From assembly GCF_004745645.1 (NCBI RefSeq), contig NZ_SRMB01000007.1, forward strand, positions 113,332-177,331: DNA of 64,000 bases, read 5' to 3'. Position 1 is the stretch's first letter; each line of letters opens with the position of its first letter. The notes beneath the pieces were generated by a model, which had not been told where the DNA came from, ran no database searches, and saw only the letters and a program-made list of their open reading frames with translations. Of the stretch, positions 7,666 to 16,791 are shown one piece after another. The translations under genes were made by a program, and so were the position numbers. Source of the stretch: Hymenobacter metallicola. GTDB taxonomy: Bacteria; Bacteroidota; Bacteroidia; Cytophagales; Hymenobacteraceae.

Positions 7666-10008
7666 TTATTTCTCTACAACGGCAATTTTGCTGATGCAGC
7701 CGTTTTTACCATCCGCATCCGCCGACAGGACCAGGTACACGCCCGATTGCACCTTGCGGCCGTTGTAGTCAGCCAGGTTCCACACGACCGTTCCACCATT
7801 GGCCTTGGTTTGGTACACCATCTTGCCCGTCACATCCGTGATTTTGACGACACCGTTGTTGGCCAAACCACTGATGCCAACCTGCCCCGTAAAGTCGGTG
7901 CGCACCGGATTGGGCGACACCTTGGCGCAATCGGGCTTGCCTTCGGTGATAGTGGCCGAGCCCCGGTAGGTGATGAGGCCGGCGTCCGTGACCACGAATA
8001 CTTCCCCGGTGCGGTCATTCACTTCCACGTCCACAATATTGTTGGAGGGCAGCGGACTGTTTTCGGTGGTAAAGTGAAACAAACTCTCGCTCACTTCCTC
8101 GTTGAACAGCCACAGGCCCCGGTCGGTACCGAACCATTTGCGGTTACCCCCATCGACAGCCACCGTTCGTACGACTTCGTTGAGCAGCGCCCGGTAGCCA
8201 TCCGTAATGCCACCCCGGATAATGGGCTGCTGAAAGTTGCCGGCCCCGGCCAGGAACACCGAGCTAGGATCCGCAAAAAAAGCTATGCCCTTGCTCGTCG
8301 CTACCCAGATGTCGCCCTTTCGGTCTTTGGTGATATCGTAGATTTCGTCGGAGGGCAGCTCACTGTTGCCCGTGTTGAAGTAGCGCACATTCTGCTCGGC
8401 CGGGTCATAGGCCACAATTCCGAGTCCTTCCTTGCGCGATTGGGAAGCCCACACAAAGTCGTTGCCGTCAATCACCAGCCGGTCTAGGTTCTCGAAGCCG
8501 GCAAAGTAAGGCATCGTCCGCCAGGTGTTGGTCGTGGGGTTGTATTCGTGCAGGCCCGAGGTGCTGCGCAGCTCCGGATGCCGATTAACGACCCACACAT
8601 TGCCCTGGGTATTGAGCGCCAGATCGGTGATACGAGTGTAGTTAGGGTTGCTGGGAATAGCGCTTTTCAGCGGGTTGCCGGGTACTCCCTGGGTGAAGTG
8701 ACGAAAGTCCCAGGGGCCTTTCCACTGCAGCACGCCATTGCCATAGGTGGCAATATACAGGGTGCCGTCTTTGGTGCGGACGCCCCGGGTAATGTCTTTA
8801 AACTCGGGCAAAGTGGCGGTGGGCCGGAAATCGTTGTTGGTAAAATTGGTCCAGCGCCCATCCTTGTATTCGAAAAAGCCGCCCCGCCAGTCCTGCTGCA
8901 CATACCGGTCGAAATAGCCGCCGCTAAACACGTTGACGGTATTAGTGCGGGCATCGGCTAGCACGCTAAAGGCCCGGGCGTAGGCAGGAGCATTGGTAAC
9001 GAAGCTTTCAACCTGCTTGCCATCAGTCGTCTTGAGCAGCCCGTTTTGCGCATCGGCCACATAGAAGGTTCCGTCCTGGGCCTGCAGCGCCGAGCTTGGA
9101 AAGGGGCTTTGGGCCGGAGTCAGAAGCTGACTGACCGAGCCATCCGACTTGCGCAGCATCACCTTCTGGTCGCCAATAATTAGCAGACCGGCCGCGGTTG
9201 GAATAAGTGCCCGATACGTGCCGGCGTAGAGGCTATTGAGCGCCTGCCAGGGCGTAGAGCCACAGTTATAGCACAAAACCCCGCCCCCGTCCCGGCCCGC
9301 ATACACGTTGCGGCCCAGGGTCGCCAGGGTCTGGTACGCGGTAAAGTTGGTTCCGGCGGGCAGCTCCGTCGTCCAGCGGCGGTAATCCAGCAGATTGTCG
9401 GTGAGCTGCCCGCGCAGCACCCCGGCCGAAGTAGCGGCGAAAAGGGTGTTGTCGAGCACTGTGGTGCTATAGGCCCGCACCGGGGCACCGGCCGGACCGA
9501 TATTGCTATACGTGTCGCGAATTTCGCGCTTCACCATGTCGACGACGACGACCCCGAAATTGGCGCTCAGATAGGCCCGCCCCTTGCTGAAGCTGATGTG
9601 GGTGATGGTTTTACCCCCGGAAATGGGTTTCCGCTCGATGTCGCCAATGTTGATGATGGAGCCATCGGCGCCCAGCACGTCCAGGTTCGCGTTGCGGTAG
9701 GCCACCAGCACCTGCTTGGTGGTGGGGTCGTAGCCCAGGGCACTGACGCCGACATCATGCAGGCCTTCGCGGCTTGAAAGCAGCTGCGTCGTGTTCAGCT
9801 CTTTATCGTAGAAGAAAAAGGCATCTTCCGTAGCCACGTAAATGCGGTTGCCGGCTTCGGCCAGGGCCAGGGCACGGTTGATGGGCAGCTGCAGTTGCCA
9901 GTCGCCGTAGCCGGCAGTGCTCTGCGCCGCTGCCACCTGAATGCCGACAGCAAAAAATAGCAGCGAAAAAAGACCGGACCACCGGCAGGTGCGTAGCAAA
10001 CGATTCAT
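7666..10008 (-). CDS. porZ: Type IX secretion system protein PorZ (two beta-propellers plus sorting-type domain)
   Basis: A 780-residue exported protein. A signal peptide (cleavage near AAAQ, residue 29) is followed by repeated propeller blades, with many motifs such as IYVATEDAFFFYD, LYIATYGNGVLQW, IWVATSKGIAFF and KWFGTDRGLWLF. These are the two-component-regulator type propellers of PorZ. The C-terminal 90 residues resemble a type IX sorting domain (SPNPVRTDF, ITDVTGKMVYQ, SGVYLV). In Porphyromonas PorZ sits on the cell surface with PorU, PorV and PorQ and supplies A-LPS for linkage to cargo. Adjacency to recO supports the call, as this pairing recurs in Bacteroidota to my knowledge. PorU and PorV are encoded 47 kb away in this window. 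Confidence 0.85.
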   Translation of the reverse strand: MNRLLRTCRWSGLFSLLFFAVGIQVAAAQSTAGYGDWQLQLPINRALALAEAGNRIYVATEDAFFFYDKELNTTQLLSSREGLHDVGVSALGYDPTTKQVLVAYRNANLDVLGADGSIINIGDIERKPISGGKTITHISFSKGRAYLSANFGVVVVDMVKREIRDTYSNIGPAGAPVRAYSTTVLDNTLFAATSAGVLRGQLTDNLLDYRRWTTELPAGTNFTAYQTLATLGRNVYAGRDGGGVLCYNCGSTPWQALNSLYAGTYRALIPTAAGLLIIGDQKVMLRKSDGSVSQLLTPAQSPFPSSALQAQDGTFYVADAQNGLLKTTDGKQVESFVTNAPAYARAFSVLADARTNTVNVFSGGYFDRYVQQDWRGGFFEYKDGRWTNFTNNDFRPTATLPEFKDITRGVRTKDGTLYIATYGNGVLQWKGPWDFRHFTQGVPGNPLKSAIPSNPNYTRITDLALNTQGNVWVVNRHPELRSTSGLHEYNPTTNTWRTMPYFAGFENLDRLVIDGNDFVWASQSRKEGLGIVAYDPAEQNVRYFNTGNSELPSDEIYDITKDRKGDIWVATSKGIAFFADPSSVFLAGAGNFQQPIIRGGITDGYRALLNEVVRTVAVDGGNRKWFGTDRGLWLFNEEVSESLFHFTTENSPLPSNNIVDVEVNDRTGEVFVVTDAGLITYRGSATITEGKPDCAKVSPNPVRTDFTGQVGISGLANNGVVKITDVTGKMVYQTKANGGTVVWNLADYNGRKVQSGVYLVLSADADGKNGCISKIAVVEK

Positions 10009-10067
10009 TGGCAGGGGTTAAAGACCTACAAGATAGGGTCAGCTGGCATAACGCTCCGGCGGCCGGA

Positions 10068-10691
10068 TTAGTGCTTAGCCGCCGCCGCCGTGGGCTCCGT
10101 GGTTTTTTCCTTCATTCCCTCCTGAAAGCAGGCCCGGCAGCGCGCTTCATAGGAGTCGGTTTCGCCGAGCAGGATCTTGTCGTCGGAGGCGGCAATGCGG
10201 AAGGAATACGTGGCCAGCTCCCCGCAGCAGACGCACACGGCGTGTACTTTCGTCACGAACTCGGCTATGGCCATCAGCGTGGGCATGGGTCCGAAAGGCT
10301 TGCCCATGAAGTCCATATCGAGGCCGGCCACAATGACGCGGGTGCCGCGGTTGGCCAACTGGGTGCACACTTCCACCAGTGACTCATCGAAGAACTGGGC
10401 CTCATCGACGCCGACCACGTCGCAGGCGCCGGCCAGCAGCAGCATTTCCTGGGCAATGGGCACGGGCGTCGAGCGGATGCTGTTGGCATTGTGCGACACA
10501 ACGTTGTGGTCGTGGTAGCGGGTATCGAGGGCGGGCTTAAAGATTTCGACCCGCTGGCGGGCAATTTTAGCCCGGTTCAACCGCCGGATCAGCTCCTCGG
10601 TTTTACCCGAAAACATGGAGCCGCACACTACTTCAATCCAGCCCCGGCGGGGCGTATCACGGCTCGTGCCGACGCGAGGTTCTATAAACAC
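10068..10691 (-). CDS. tdk: Thymidine kinase (class II)
   Basis: A 207-residue enzyme that phosphorylates thymidine with ATP in the pyrimidine salvage pathway. Motifs from the chosen start: P-loop GSMFSGKT (24-31), DEAQFF (96-101) with catalytic Glu97, the lasso region around 160-180, and two zinc-binding pairs at Cys153/156 and Cys185/188. The frame is open to 10811, but family members begin with MFIEPR. Here that position is a GTG at 10691, and a -7-like box lies just upstream, so GTG is preferred over the distant ATG. porZ begins 59 bases downstream. Confidence 0.93.
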   Translation of the reverse strand: MFIEPRVGTSRDTPRRGWIEVVCGSMFSGKTEELIRRLNRAKIARQRVEIFKPALDTRYHDHNVVSHNANSIRSTPVPIAQEMLLLAGACDVVGVDEAQFFDESLVEVCTQLANRGTRVIVAGLDMDFMGKPFGPMPTLMAIAEFVTKVHAVCVCCGELATYSFRIAASDDKILLGETDSYEARCRACFQEGMKEKTTEPTAAAAKH

Positions 10692-10746
10692 GGTAGTATC
10701 AATTGACGATGGGCGGGAGCGGGCAAACAAGCTCCGATTGGAACCT

Positions 10747-10754
10747 CTAAAGTA
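10747..10754 (-). promoter_or_regulatory. -7-like box upstream of tdk
   Basis: The minus strand reads TACTTTAG, one mismatch from TAnnTTTG, about 56 bases before the proposed GTG start and inside the longer open frame. This favours the shorter protein. Confidence 0.35.
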
Positions 10755-10813
10755 CGGCTTTCGGCGGCTAGCCCCAAAGCCGGCCCAGGCAGTTTGCCTC
10801 CGGCAGCACAAGC

Positions 10814-11332
10814 TCAGCGGGTTGCGTTGGCGCCGGGCAGTGGCCGAATGCTGACTAACTCATCCGAGGCTGAATACACCACTTCCACCGCGTCGCCAAC
10901 CTCTAGCTTGGCAAAGAGGGCCGGTTCAACGGCAATACGGTGGGTTTCAGTCGGAGTCAGCGTCAGCCAGGCCGAGCCCAGCACGTTGGTTTTGCTCAGC
11001 ACCACAAACTGCCCCACCTGCTGGTAGCCAAGCCGCCGCTGGCGGCGGGGCGTAATCAGATAATAATATATCCCGTAGCCGAACAGCAGCGGAGCCAGCA
11101 CCACACTGGCCAGCAGCTTGGGCGCATAGTCTTCCAGGGTGGAGGGCAGCGTAACAGAGTGGCGGCAGGAAGGAATAAATGGGATGAGCAGCGCTGCCCC
11201 CAGCGCCCCCAGCGTAATAAACAGCAAGCGGCGGAACTGTTGACTCAGGCTCAGGCGGGGTCCCGGCCGCAGTACTTTCCGGTAGAACTTGCGGTGCTGC
11301 GGCGGGAGTTGGGCCCCTAGTTTAGCGGCCAT
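10814..11332 (-). CDS. Hypothetical membrane protein with two membrane segments
   Basis: A 172-residue protein of unrecognised family. A basic N-terminus (about 1-35) is followed by two hydrophobic segments at about 36-54 and 72-92, and then a soluble C-terminal domain of about 75 residues. The domain is beta-rich (GQFVVLSKTNVLGSAW, HRIAVEPALFAKLEVGDAVEVVYSA) and looks like a small barrel. The gene overlaps the 3' end of the ferredoxin gene by 11 bases, so translation is probably coupled. No function can be assigned. Confidence 0.7.
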   Translation of the reverse strand: MAAKLGAQLPPQHRKFYRKVLRPGPRLSLSQQFRRLLFITLGALGAALLIPFIPSCRHSVTLPSTLEDYAPKLLASVVLAPLLFGYGIYYYLITPRRQRRLGYQQVGQFVVLSKTNVLGSAWLTLTPTETHRIAVEPALFAKLEVGDAVEVVYSASDELVSIRPLPGANATR

Positions 11333-11651
11333 CCTCGTAGCGCAGGTGGGGCAACTTGGTGGCTTCGGGCGTGCGGCCCAGCACCTGGCCTTCGGGCAGG
11401 CGCGCCTGGCAGGTCAGCCGCTCGTGGGGCAGCAAGCGGCCCGCGGCACGGTAGCGCAACTCGGCCTCGGTGGGCGGCGTTAGGTGTTCGAGCCCCTCAA
11501 CGACTTCGAGGCGACACGTGGTACAGCGGCCCTTGGCCCCGCAGGCGTGCATCCAGTCGTGGCCGGCGGCTTGCAGGGCGGCGAGTAAGGTGGCGCCGGT
11601 GGGCACCGAAACTACGGCGCCAGGCAGGTTTTGCACGGTCAGAGTGGGCAT
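11322..11651 (-). CDS. 2Fe-2S ferredoxin (plant type)
   Basis: A 109-residue small iron-sulfur protein. The cluster ligands follow C-x5-C-x2-C...C: Cys37, Cys43, Cys46 (CGAKGRCTTC) and Cys81 (RLTCQ). The frame extends upstream to 11858, but the ATG at 11651 gives a compact ferredoxin starting MPTLTVQN, and the longer form would read into the divergent gene. Only 34 bases separate the two divergent starts. The likely role is electron transfer; the partner is not evident. It is the first gene of the leftward ferredoxin, membrane protein, tdk, porZ, recO series. Confidence 0.87.
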   Translation of the reverse strand: MPTLTVQNLPGAVVSVPTGATLLAALQAAGHDWMHACGAKGRCTTCRLEVVEGLEHLTPPTEAELRYRAAGRLLPHERLTCQARLPEGQVLGRTPEATKLPHLRYEDGR

Positions 11652-11685
11652 CTTTACGTAAATTGCCCGTTGAACCAGGCTTTCG

Positions 11686-12843
11686 ATGAAGGACAAATAT
11701 AGCTCAGCAAAACGCGAACAATACGGCCAGCGGCTGGCCACCCAGCTTTGTGACCAGCACTTTAGCTCCGCTCCCACCGCTACCCTCGACGGCCCGGCCG
11801 TACTGCGCTTCACCCCGATCCGGCAGGTAAACCTATTTGTGGTGCAGCAGCTGCTCACGCAATGGACTGGCGAAATGGCCCGGCTGCGCAGCCCCTACTT
11901 TGACTTCGAGGCTCCCGACGTGCGGCAGGCGCTTACCCAATTTATGAACGTGCTGTCGCGCCGCATCAAGCTCAGCCGGGCCGCTTTCGAGCCCCTGCTG
12001 GCCCGTGCCATCAGCGACACGCTCGGGGTGGCTACCGACCCGGTACTTACCTTCGAGCAGAAGCTGCTGGGCGCTGCCCCGACGGTTACGGCCGAGCAAC
12101 TGCGCGATGCCCTGCGCTACCTTGACTTGGATAAAGCTTTGTTCCAGGGCTTTATCGACACCCTGACGCCAGCCACCGCCCTGGAGCGGGACTCGGTGCT
12201 CAGCCGCTTCCGCCTGTATCAGGAAGCTAACTACAAAAGCCACACCCCGCTCGAAAAAGTCGCCGAGGAGTTTAGCCAGCTGCTGCCCCTTGCGGTTACT
12301 GACTTGCAGGAAGCTGGGGCTACGGCCCCTGAAGCAGCTTCGGTAATCCCAACCCCAGCGCCGGTACCAGCACCGGTTGAAACAACCGCGGCGCCGGTAG
12401 TGGAAGTGGCCCCGGTGACTCCCCCACCAACTTTTGTGGCCCCAGCCGAGCCAGAGCCCGTACGCCGCCCCTTGGGAGAAGCGGTGGCTCCGGCCGGAGT
12501 CCCGCTGTACGAAAAGCTCAAGGCAGAGCAGCCGGCCACGGCCCCACTAAGTGAAACGCTGCGTGGGGAACGGCCTAGTACCACGCTGGCCGAAAAGTCG
12601 GCGCCCAAGGTGGAGTCTTTGCGCGAAGCTATTTCCATCAACCAGCGCTTCAGCTTTATCAACGAGCTGTTCAATGGGGAGAACATGGAATACCACACCG
12701 CCATTCAGCACCTCGATACCCTGCCCAATGCGGACATAGCCAAACGCTACGTGACCGAAGATCTGGCGCAGAAATACGGCTGGGTCCGCAAGGAAGAGCA
12801 CGTGAACAAGCTGCTCAAACTACTGGACCGCAAGTTCGCTTAA
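11686..12843 (+). CDS. Conserved-looking protein of unknown function with a proline-rich linker
   Basis: A 385-residue soluble protein. The N-terminal 200 residues are helical (RFTPIRQVNLFVVQQLL, YFDFEAPDVRQALTQFMNVLS). An Ala/Pro/Val-rich low-complexity linker covers about 210-300. The C-terminal 75 residues form a compact helical domain (SINQRFSFINELFNGENMEYHTAI, KEEHVNKLLKLLDRKFA) that looks strongly constrained. No enzyme motif, signal peptide or membrane segment is visible. I have the impression that the C-terminal domain recurs in Cytophagales, but I know no function. A GTG-started membrane protein gene follows after 12 bases. Confidence 0.75.
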   Translation: MKDKYSSAKREQYGQRLATQLCDQHFSSAPTATLDGPAVLRFTPIRQVNLFVVQQLLTQWTGEMARLRSPYFDFEAPDVRQALTQFMNVLSRRIKLSRAAFEPLLARAISDTLGVATDPVLTFEQKLLGAAPTVTAEQLRDALRYLDLDKALFQGFIDTLTPATALERDSVLSRFRLYQEANYKSHTPLEKVAEEFSQLLPLAVTDLQEAGATAPEAASVIPTPAPVPAPVETTAAPVVEVAPVTPPPTFVAPAEPEPVRRPLGEAVAPAGVPLYEKLKAEQPATAPLSETLRGERPSTTLAEKSAPKVESLREAISINQRFSFINELFNGENMEYHTAIQHLDTLPNADIAKRYVTEDLAQKYGWVRKEEHVNKLLKLLDRKFA

Positions 12844-12855
12844 CCGGTTAGCGGC

Positions 12856-13932
12856 GTGCGTTCTTCGGCGGCCACGAGGCTGACTTCGGCAACGGTAACC
12901 GGCTGGCGGCAGCTGCTGCTGGTATACGTGCTGGCCCTGGGCGTGCTGGCCGGCAGTGCCTACACCATGTACGTGCACTACGATTTCTCCCATTCCCTGG
13001 ACACGCGCAGCTACCTGAGCATGGCCCGGGGGGAGTTTCGCGGGGTCAGTATTACCCGCCGCTACCGGGTAGTGGTGCCGGCCGTAGCGGCGGCCGTGGC
13101 CTGGCCCGTGGAGCAGGTGTACGCCCGCATCTGGCCCCAGCGCGCCGCCACCGACTGGCCATTGCGCCTGGCCTTTTACCTGGTCAATACCCTGGTGCTG
13201 GCCGGGGCCGGGCTGCTGATGTTCCGCAGTTGCCTGCTCTCCGGGGCGGCACCCGGGGCAGCAGTGCTAGCCATGCTCGCCGTGCTCACCAGCCGCTGGG
13301 CCGTGTACACGGCGGGCTTGCCTTTGGTCGACAGCCTGTATCTGCTCGTCTTTGCCCTGGCATTTTATGCGGCCGGCAGCGGCTCGAGCTTGGCGCTGGC
13401 AGCCTGTATTTTACTAGGGCCGCAGGCTAAGGAGTCCTTTGTATTCTTGGCCCCCTGGCTGCTGTGGTTTGCCCGGCGGGCCATGCCCTGGCCGCAGCAG
13501 CTGGCTTTGCTGGTCGTATCGGGGGCTTTAGCGTATGGCGTGCGGCACTGGATTGATACACAGGTAGGAGCCCCGCCCCAGGAAAGTCTGAACAATGCCC
13601 TGGACCACCTGCACAATGTAACCTATTCGCTGCGACGGCTGCTGTCGGTGAAAGGGCTGGGCGAAATCTTCAGCATCTTCGGCTTCTTCTGGCTGGTGCT
13701 GCTGGCCGGGCTGCGCGGTGGGCTGGGCCGGTGGCTACGCCCTTTGGGGCGAAGCGGGGCCGCGCTGCTAACCGTGGTAGTGGTGCACATGCTGCTTTCC
13801 GGCGACCTGGGCCGCATGGGGTATTTGGCCGCGCCGGTGTTTGCAGTGCTATTTGCCCGGCTGCTCACCTTCCATCCCGTCTTTCACTGGCTGGGCACCA
13901 AAACCGAAGCGGCACAACATCCGGATTCCTAG
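12856..13932 (+). CDS. Polytopic membrane protein of unknown function
   Basis: A 358-residue protein, starting at GTG, with about eight to nine hydrophobic helices. Between the first two, a loop carries FSHSLDTRSYLSMARGEF, recalling the first periplasmic loop of GT-C type membrane glycosyltransferases, where an Asp near the first helix is catalytic. This similarity is only suggestive. Two bases of sense support the GTG: the preceding gene ends 12 bases upstream and no ATG lies nearby. The 3' end overlaps the convergent membrane protein gene by 4 bases. Confidence 0.7.
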   Translation: MRSSAATRLTSATVTGWRQLLLVYVLALGVLAGSAYTMYVHYDFSHSLDTRSYLSMARGEFRGVSITRRYRVVVPAVAAAVAWPVEQVYARIWPQRAATDWPLRLAFYLVNTLVLAGAGLLMFRSCLLSGAAPGAAVLAMLAVLTSRWAVYTAGLPLVDSLYLLVFALAFYAAGSGSSLALAACILLGPQAKESFVFLAPWLLWFARRAMPWPQQLALLVVSGALAYGVRHWIDTQVGAPPQESLNNALDHLHNVTYSLRRLLSVKGLGEIFSIFGFFWLVLLAGLRGGLGRWLRPLGRSGAALLTVVVVHMLLSGDLGRMGYLAAPVFAVLFARLLTFHPVFHWLGTKTEAAQHPDS

Positions 13933-15467
13933 CGTATTTCCGTCAGGTACAACGGGCCGAAGGCAGTAGGAAACGAATCAACCTTTTCCGTGCGGAAACC
14001 ACGCAGCAGCTCCGCATTCTGATTGCCATACACCACCTGCGCCCGATCCAGCAGCTGCGGACCGCCCAGGCCCGTGGTGAATACGCGGTGCCCGGCCTGT
14101 AGCTGCGTGTGCAGCCAGCCCCGCAGCCGCGCGGGCGACTGGCCCGCGCGCTTTACCAGCAAGGTGGGGGCGGGTAGCACATTACCGGGCGGCTGGGCCT
14201 GACCGGTTTCGTAATACAACTGGTTCAGCACCAGGTTATGATTATCGAGCAAAAACCAGCTGTGGGGCTCCTGCTGAATCAGAGTCAGCAGGCGGGCGTT
14301 GTCGGCAAAGCGGAGGCGGTTGGCCGGCACCAAGCCAAATGCCAGGTTCCAGGCCAGCAAAGCCAGGCCTGCCGCCCCCACGCCGCGCGTAGGCAGCCAC
14401 TGCTCTGCCACCCCCAGCACCAAAGCCAGCAAAACCGGCAGCATGGCCATAAACTCGGCGTTGCCCGCGGCCGAAACGGCAAACAGAAAGTGCAGCCCCA
14501 GAATCAGCAAGTGGGTACGGAGAAAAGCGGCCCTGACCGGGGATGGCTGCTGCCCGGAAGCTGCTGCTGTGCGGTTTTTCCAGGCTCGCCACAGCGCCGT
14601 AGCAGCATAGCCCAGCAGGCCAATAACCAGCGCCACTGCCAGCAGCAGGCCGGGATAAAGCCGCAGCAAGGCCAGCGTGGAGCCGTGGACCTGCACAAAC
14701 GTTCGGCCCAGATTAACCACCGAGAGCAGTAAGCCGTGCCCGGATATGCCATTGGCGGCGGTGCCCGCGTAGTAGTCGTGGAATACGAAACGCCACAAGG
14801 ACTCCAGGCTCAAGGGCAAGTGCCAATACCCCAGCGCCGCCGCGTAGGCCCCCGGTACCAGCAAAGCAGGCAGGGCAAATAGTACCAGGCTGCGCAGCTT
14901 GGCCGAAGCGTACCAGCCCGTGCCCAGGAGCAAACCCAGCCACCAGAAAAAGTGAATTTGGTGAAACAGGCAGGCCAGGGCGGCCCAAAAACCCGCGCCG
15001 AATACGTACCAAAGCCGTTGGGGCTGCCCCTGAAACAATGCCCAGCTAGAGCTAGCCAGCAAGGACAGAGCTACCGGCGGCAGGTAGGCTTCGTTCTCGG
15101 TGGCGAAGCGCAGCATTCCAAAACTAGCTCCGGCCACGAGCAGCCACGGCCAGACGGGCTTCTGAGGCAGCAACAGACGAAACAGCTGCCGTAGCAGCAG
15201 CAGGCAGGCCCCGGCGGCCAGGGTATTCAGGGCCTTCAGGGCGGTCAGCGTATCGGCCAGTATTCCTATTGCTTTTAGTGCTTCTACCCAAAGCCAGCCC
15301 GCGGCATTGTAGAGCAAATGATGCGGCAGCAGCAGCTCGTGCCCATACCGCACGCAGGCGGCGTAGTACCAGGCGTCCAACGTCGAGTTCTGCGTGGGCA
15401 GCAGCAGGCACAGCAACGTCAGGGCGGCAATGGTGGCGGTGGCCGCCCACCGGTCATTCCGGGCCAT
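13929..15467 (-). CDS. Polytopic membrane protein, possible GT-C fold glycosyltransferase
   Basis: A protein of about 512 residues (518 if the ATG at 15485 is used) with roughly ten hydrophobic helices and a soluble C-terminal part of about 110 residues. Its N-terminal loop reads NSTLDAWYYAACVRYGHELLLPHHLLYN, resembling the region near the first helix of membrane glycosyltransferases of the dolichyl-phosphate-mannose transferase type. The catalytic assignment is inference only. It follows rodA on the same strand after 8 to 26 bases, depending on the start, so it is probably co-transcribed with mrdA-rodA. Confidence 0.7.
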   Translation of the reverse strand: MARNDRWAATATIAALTLLCLLLPTQNSTLDAWYYAACVRYGHELLLPHHLLYNAAGWLWVEALKAIGILADTLTALKALNTLAAGACLLLLRQLFRLLLPQKPVWPWLLVAGASFGMLRFATENEAYLPPVALSLLASSSWALFQGQPQRLWYVFGAGFWAALACLFHQIHFFWWLGLLLGTGWYASAKLRSLVLFALPALLVPGAYAAALGYWHLPLSLESLWRFVFHDYYAGTAANGISGHGLLLSVVNLGRTFVQVHGSTLALLRLYPGLLLAVALVIGLLGYAATALWRAWKNRTAAASGQQPSPVRAAFLRTHLLILGLHFLFAVSAAGNAEFMAMLPVLLALVLGVAEQWLPTRGVGAAGLALLAWNLAFGLVPANRLRFADNARLLTLIQQEPHSWFLLDNHNLVLNQLYYETGQAQPPGNVLPAPTLLVKRAGQSPARLRGWLHTQLQAGHRVFTTGLGGPQLLDRAQVVYGNQNAELLRGFRTEKVDSFPTAFGPLYLTEIR

Positions 15468-15493
15468 GCTGTTGGGGTCGAGCATCAGAAACG

Positions 15494-16789
15494 TTAGCGT
15501 ACCAGATCCTGCTTCCGGTAGGCGTCGATGGCCAGCAAGATAAATAGCAAGGTGGTGAAGGACCAGAGCGAAGAGCCGCCGTAGCTAAAGAGCGGCAGCG
15601 GAATCCCGACCACCGGCGCCAGGCCGATGGTCATGCCGATGTTGATGGCAAAGTGAAAAAAGATGATGCTGGCCACGCAGTAGCCGTACGTGCGCCCAAA
15701 CACGGATTTCTGACGCTCCGCCACAAAAAGCACCCGGGCCAGCAAGGCCATAAACAGGACCACGACCACCATAGTGCCTACCCAGCCCCACTCCTCACCC
15801 ACGGTGCAGAAAATGAAGTCGGTGCTTTGCTCGGGCACAAAGTCGAATTTGGTTTGGGTGCCCTGCAGAAAGCCCTTGCCCACTAGTCCGCCCGAGCCAA
15901 TGGCAATTTTAGACTGGGTGACGTTCCAGCCCACGCCCAGCGGGTCGGCCGAGGGATTAATCAATACCTCGATGCGCTTGCGCTGGTGGTCCTGCAGCAC
16001 GTTGTTGAAAAAGAAATCCACCCCGAACACCATTCCAACGACTACTGCCCACACCGATAGTGACAGGGGTAGATGGTGGCGCAACACTTTGGGGTTGGCC
16101 GCAAAAACCAGGGCCAGAATAGTCGTAAACGCGCCCACCAACCACAGCTTAGGTACCAGCAGGGCTAAAATCAGGATGGCGCCGGCGGCGGCGAGAATAA
16201 TCAGGATCAGTGGGGACATACCCTCGCGGAAGTACGCCAGCAGAAAGGCCCCGAACACCAGCGCCTGCCCGGTTTCGTTGGCGGCCACAATCAGCAGCGG
16301 CGGCAGGAGCGTCAGCCCAGCCAGCACCATCTGGTCCCGAAAGTTCTGCTGACGCAGGTTGATGCTGGCCATGTAGCGCGACACGGCCAGGGCGGTGATG
16401 AACTTAGCAAATTCCGCCGGCTGCAACCGCACGGGCCCCAGCTCCAGCCAGGAGCGCGACCCGGCAATGGGCCGGGCAATAAAGGGGGTAATAAGTAGCA
16501 GCGCTATCATAGTGCCGTAGAGCACAAAGGCAAACGTGTCGTAGGCCTTGTAGTCGATGACGACCAGAATCACGATGAGCACCACGGCCGTGGCTATCCA
16601 CAGAATCTGCTTAAACCAGTTGAAGGCCATCAGCTCCTGAAAGCTCAGGCCACTGAACAGCCCGCCGGCCGGGGCCTCGGGCGAGTAGCTGGCGGCGTAT
16701 ACATTCAGCCAACCCAGGCCCACCATCAGGGCATAGATGCCGACGGTAACCCAATCAATACTGCGACTATAACGCGCGGGTAAAGCCAT
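15494..16789 (-). CDS. rodA: Rod shape-determining peptidoglycan polymerase RodA
   Basis: A 431-residue SEDS-family inner membrane protein. RodA polymerises lipid II into glycan strands during lateral wall growth, working with PBP2 and MreBCD. About ten helices are visible. The family signature GSRSWLELGPVRLQPAEFAK lies at about 108-128, and PLPLFSYGGSSL near the C-terminus. A large periplasmic loop sits around 255-330, including the conserved VTQSKIAIGSGG segment. The gene starts 2 bases after mrdA, the classical arrangement. Confidence 0.95.
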   Translation of the reverse strand: MALPARYSRSIDWVTVGIYALMVGLGWLNVYAASYSPEAPAGGLFSGLSFQELMAFNWFKQILWIATAVVLIVILVVIDYKAYDTFAFVLYGTMIALLLITPFIARPIAGSRSWLELGPVRLQPAEFAKFITALAVSRYMASINLRQQNFRDQMVLAGLTLLPPLLIVAANETGQALVFGAFLLAYFREGMSPLILIILAAAGAILILALLVPKLWLVGAFTTILALVFAANPKVLRHHLPLSLSVWAVVVGMVFGVDFFFNNVLQDHQRKRIEVLINPSADPLGVGWNVTQSKIAIGSGGLVGKGFLQGTQTKFDFVPEQSTDFIFCTVGEEWGWVGTMVVVVLFMALLARVLFVAERQKSVFGRTYGYCVASIIFFHFAINIGMTIGLAPVVGIPLPLFSYGGSSLWSFTTLLFILLAIDAYRKQDLVR

Positions 16790-16791
16790 GA

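Noticed and set aside
6901..8487. 528-residue open frame on the plus strand over recO and porZ
   Set aside because: It runs antisense to two well supported genes, has no recognisable domain and shows the His/Gln/Gly-rich composition typical of antisense frames in high-GC DNA.
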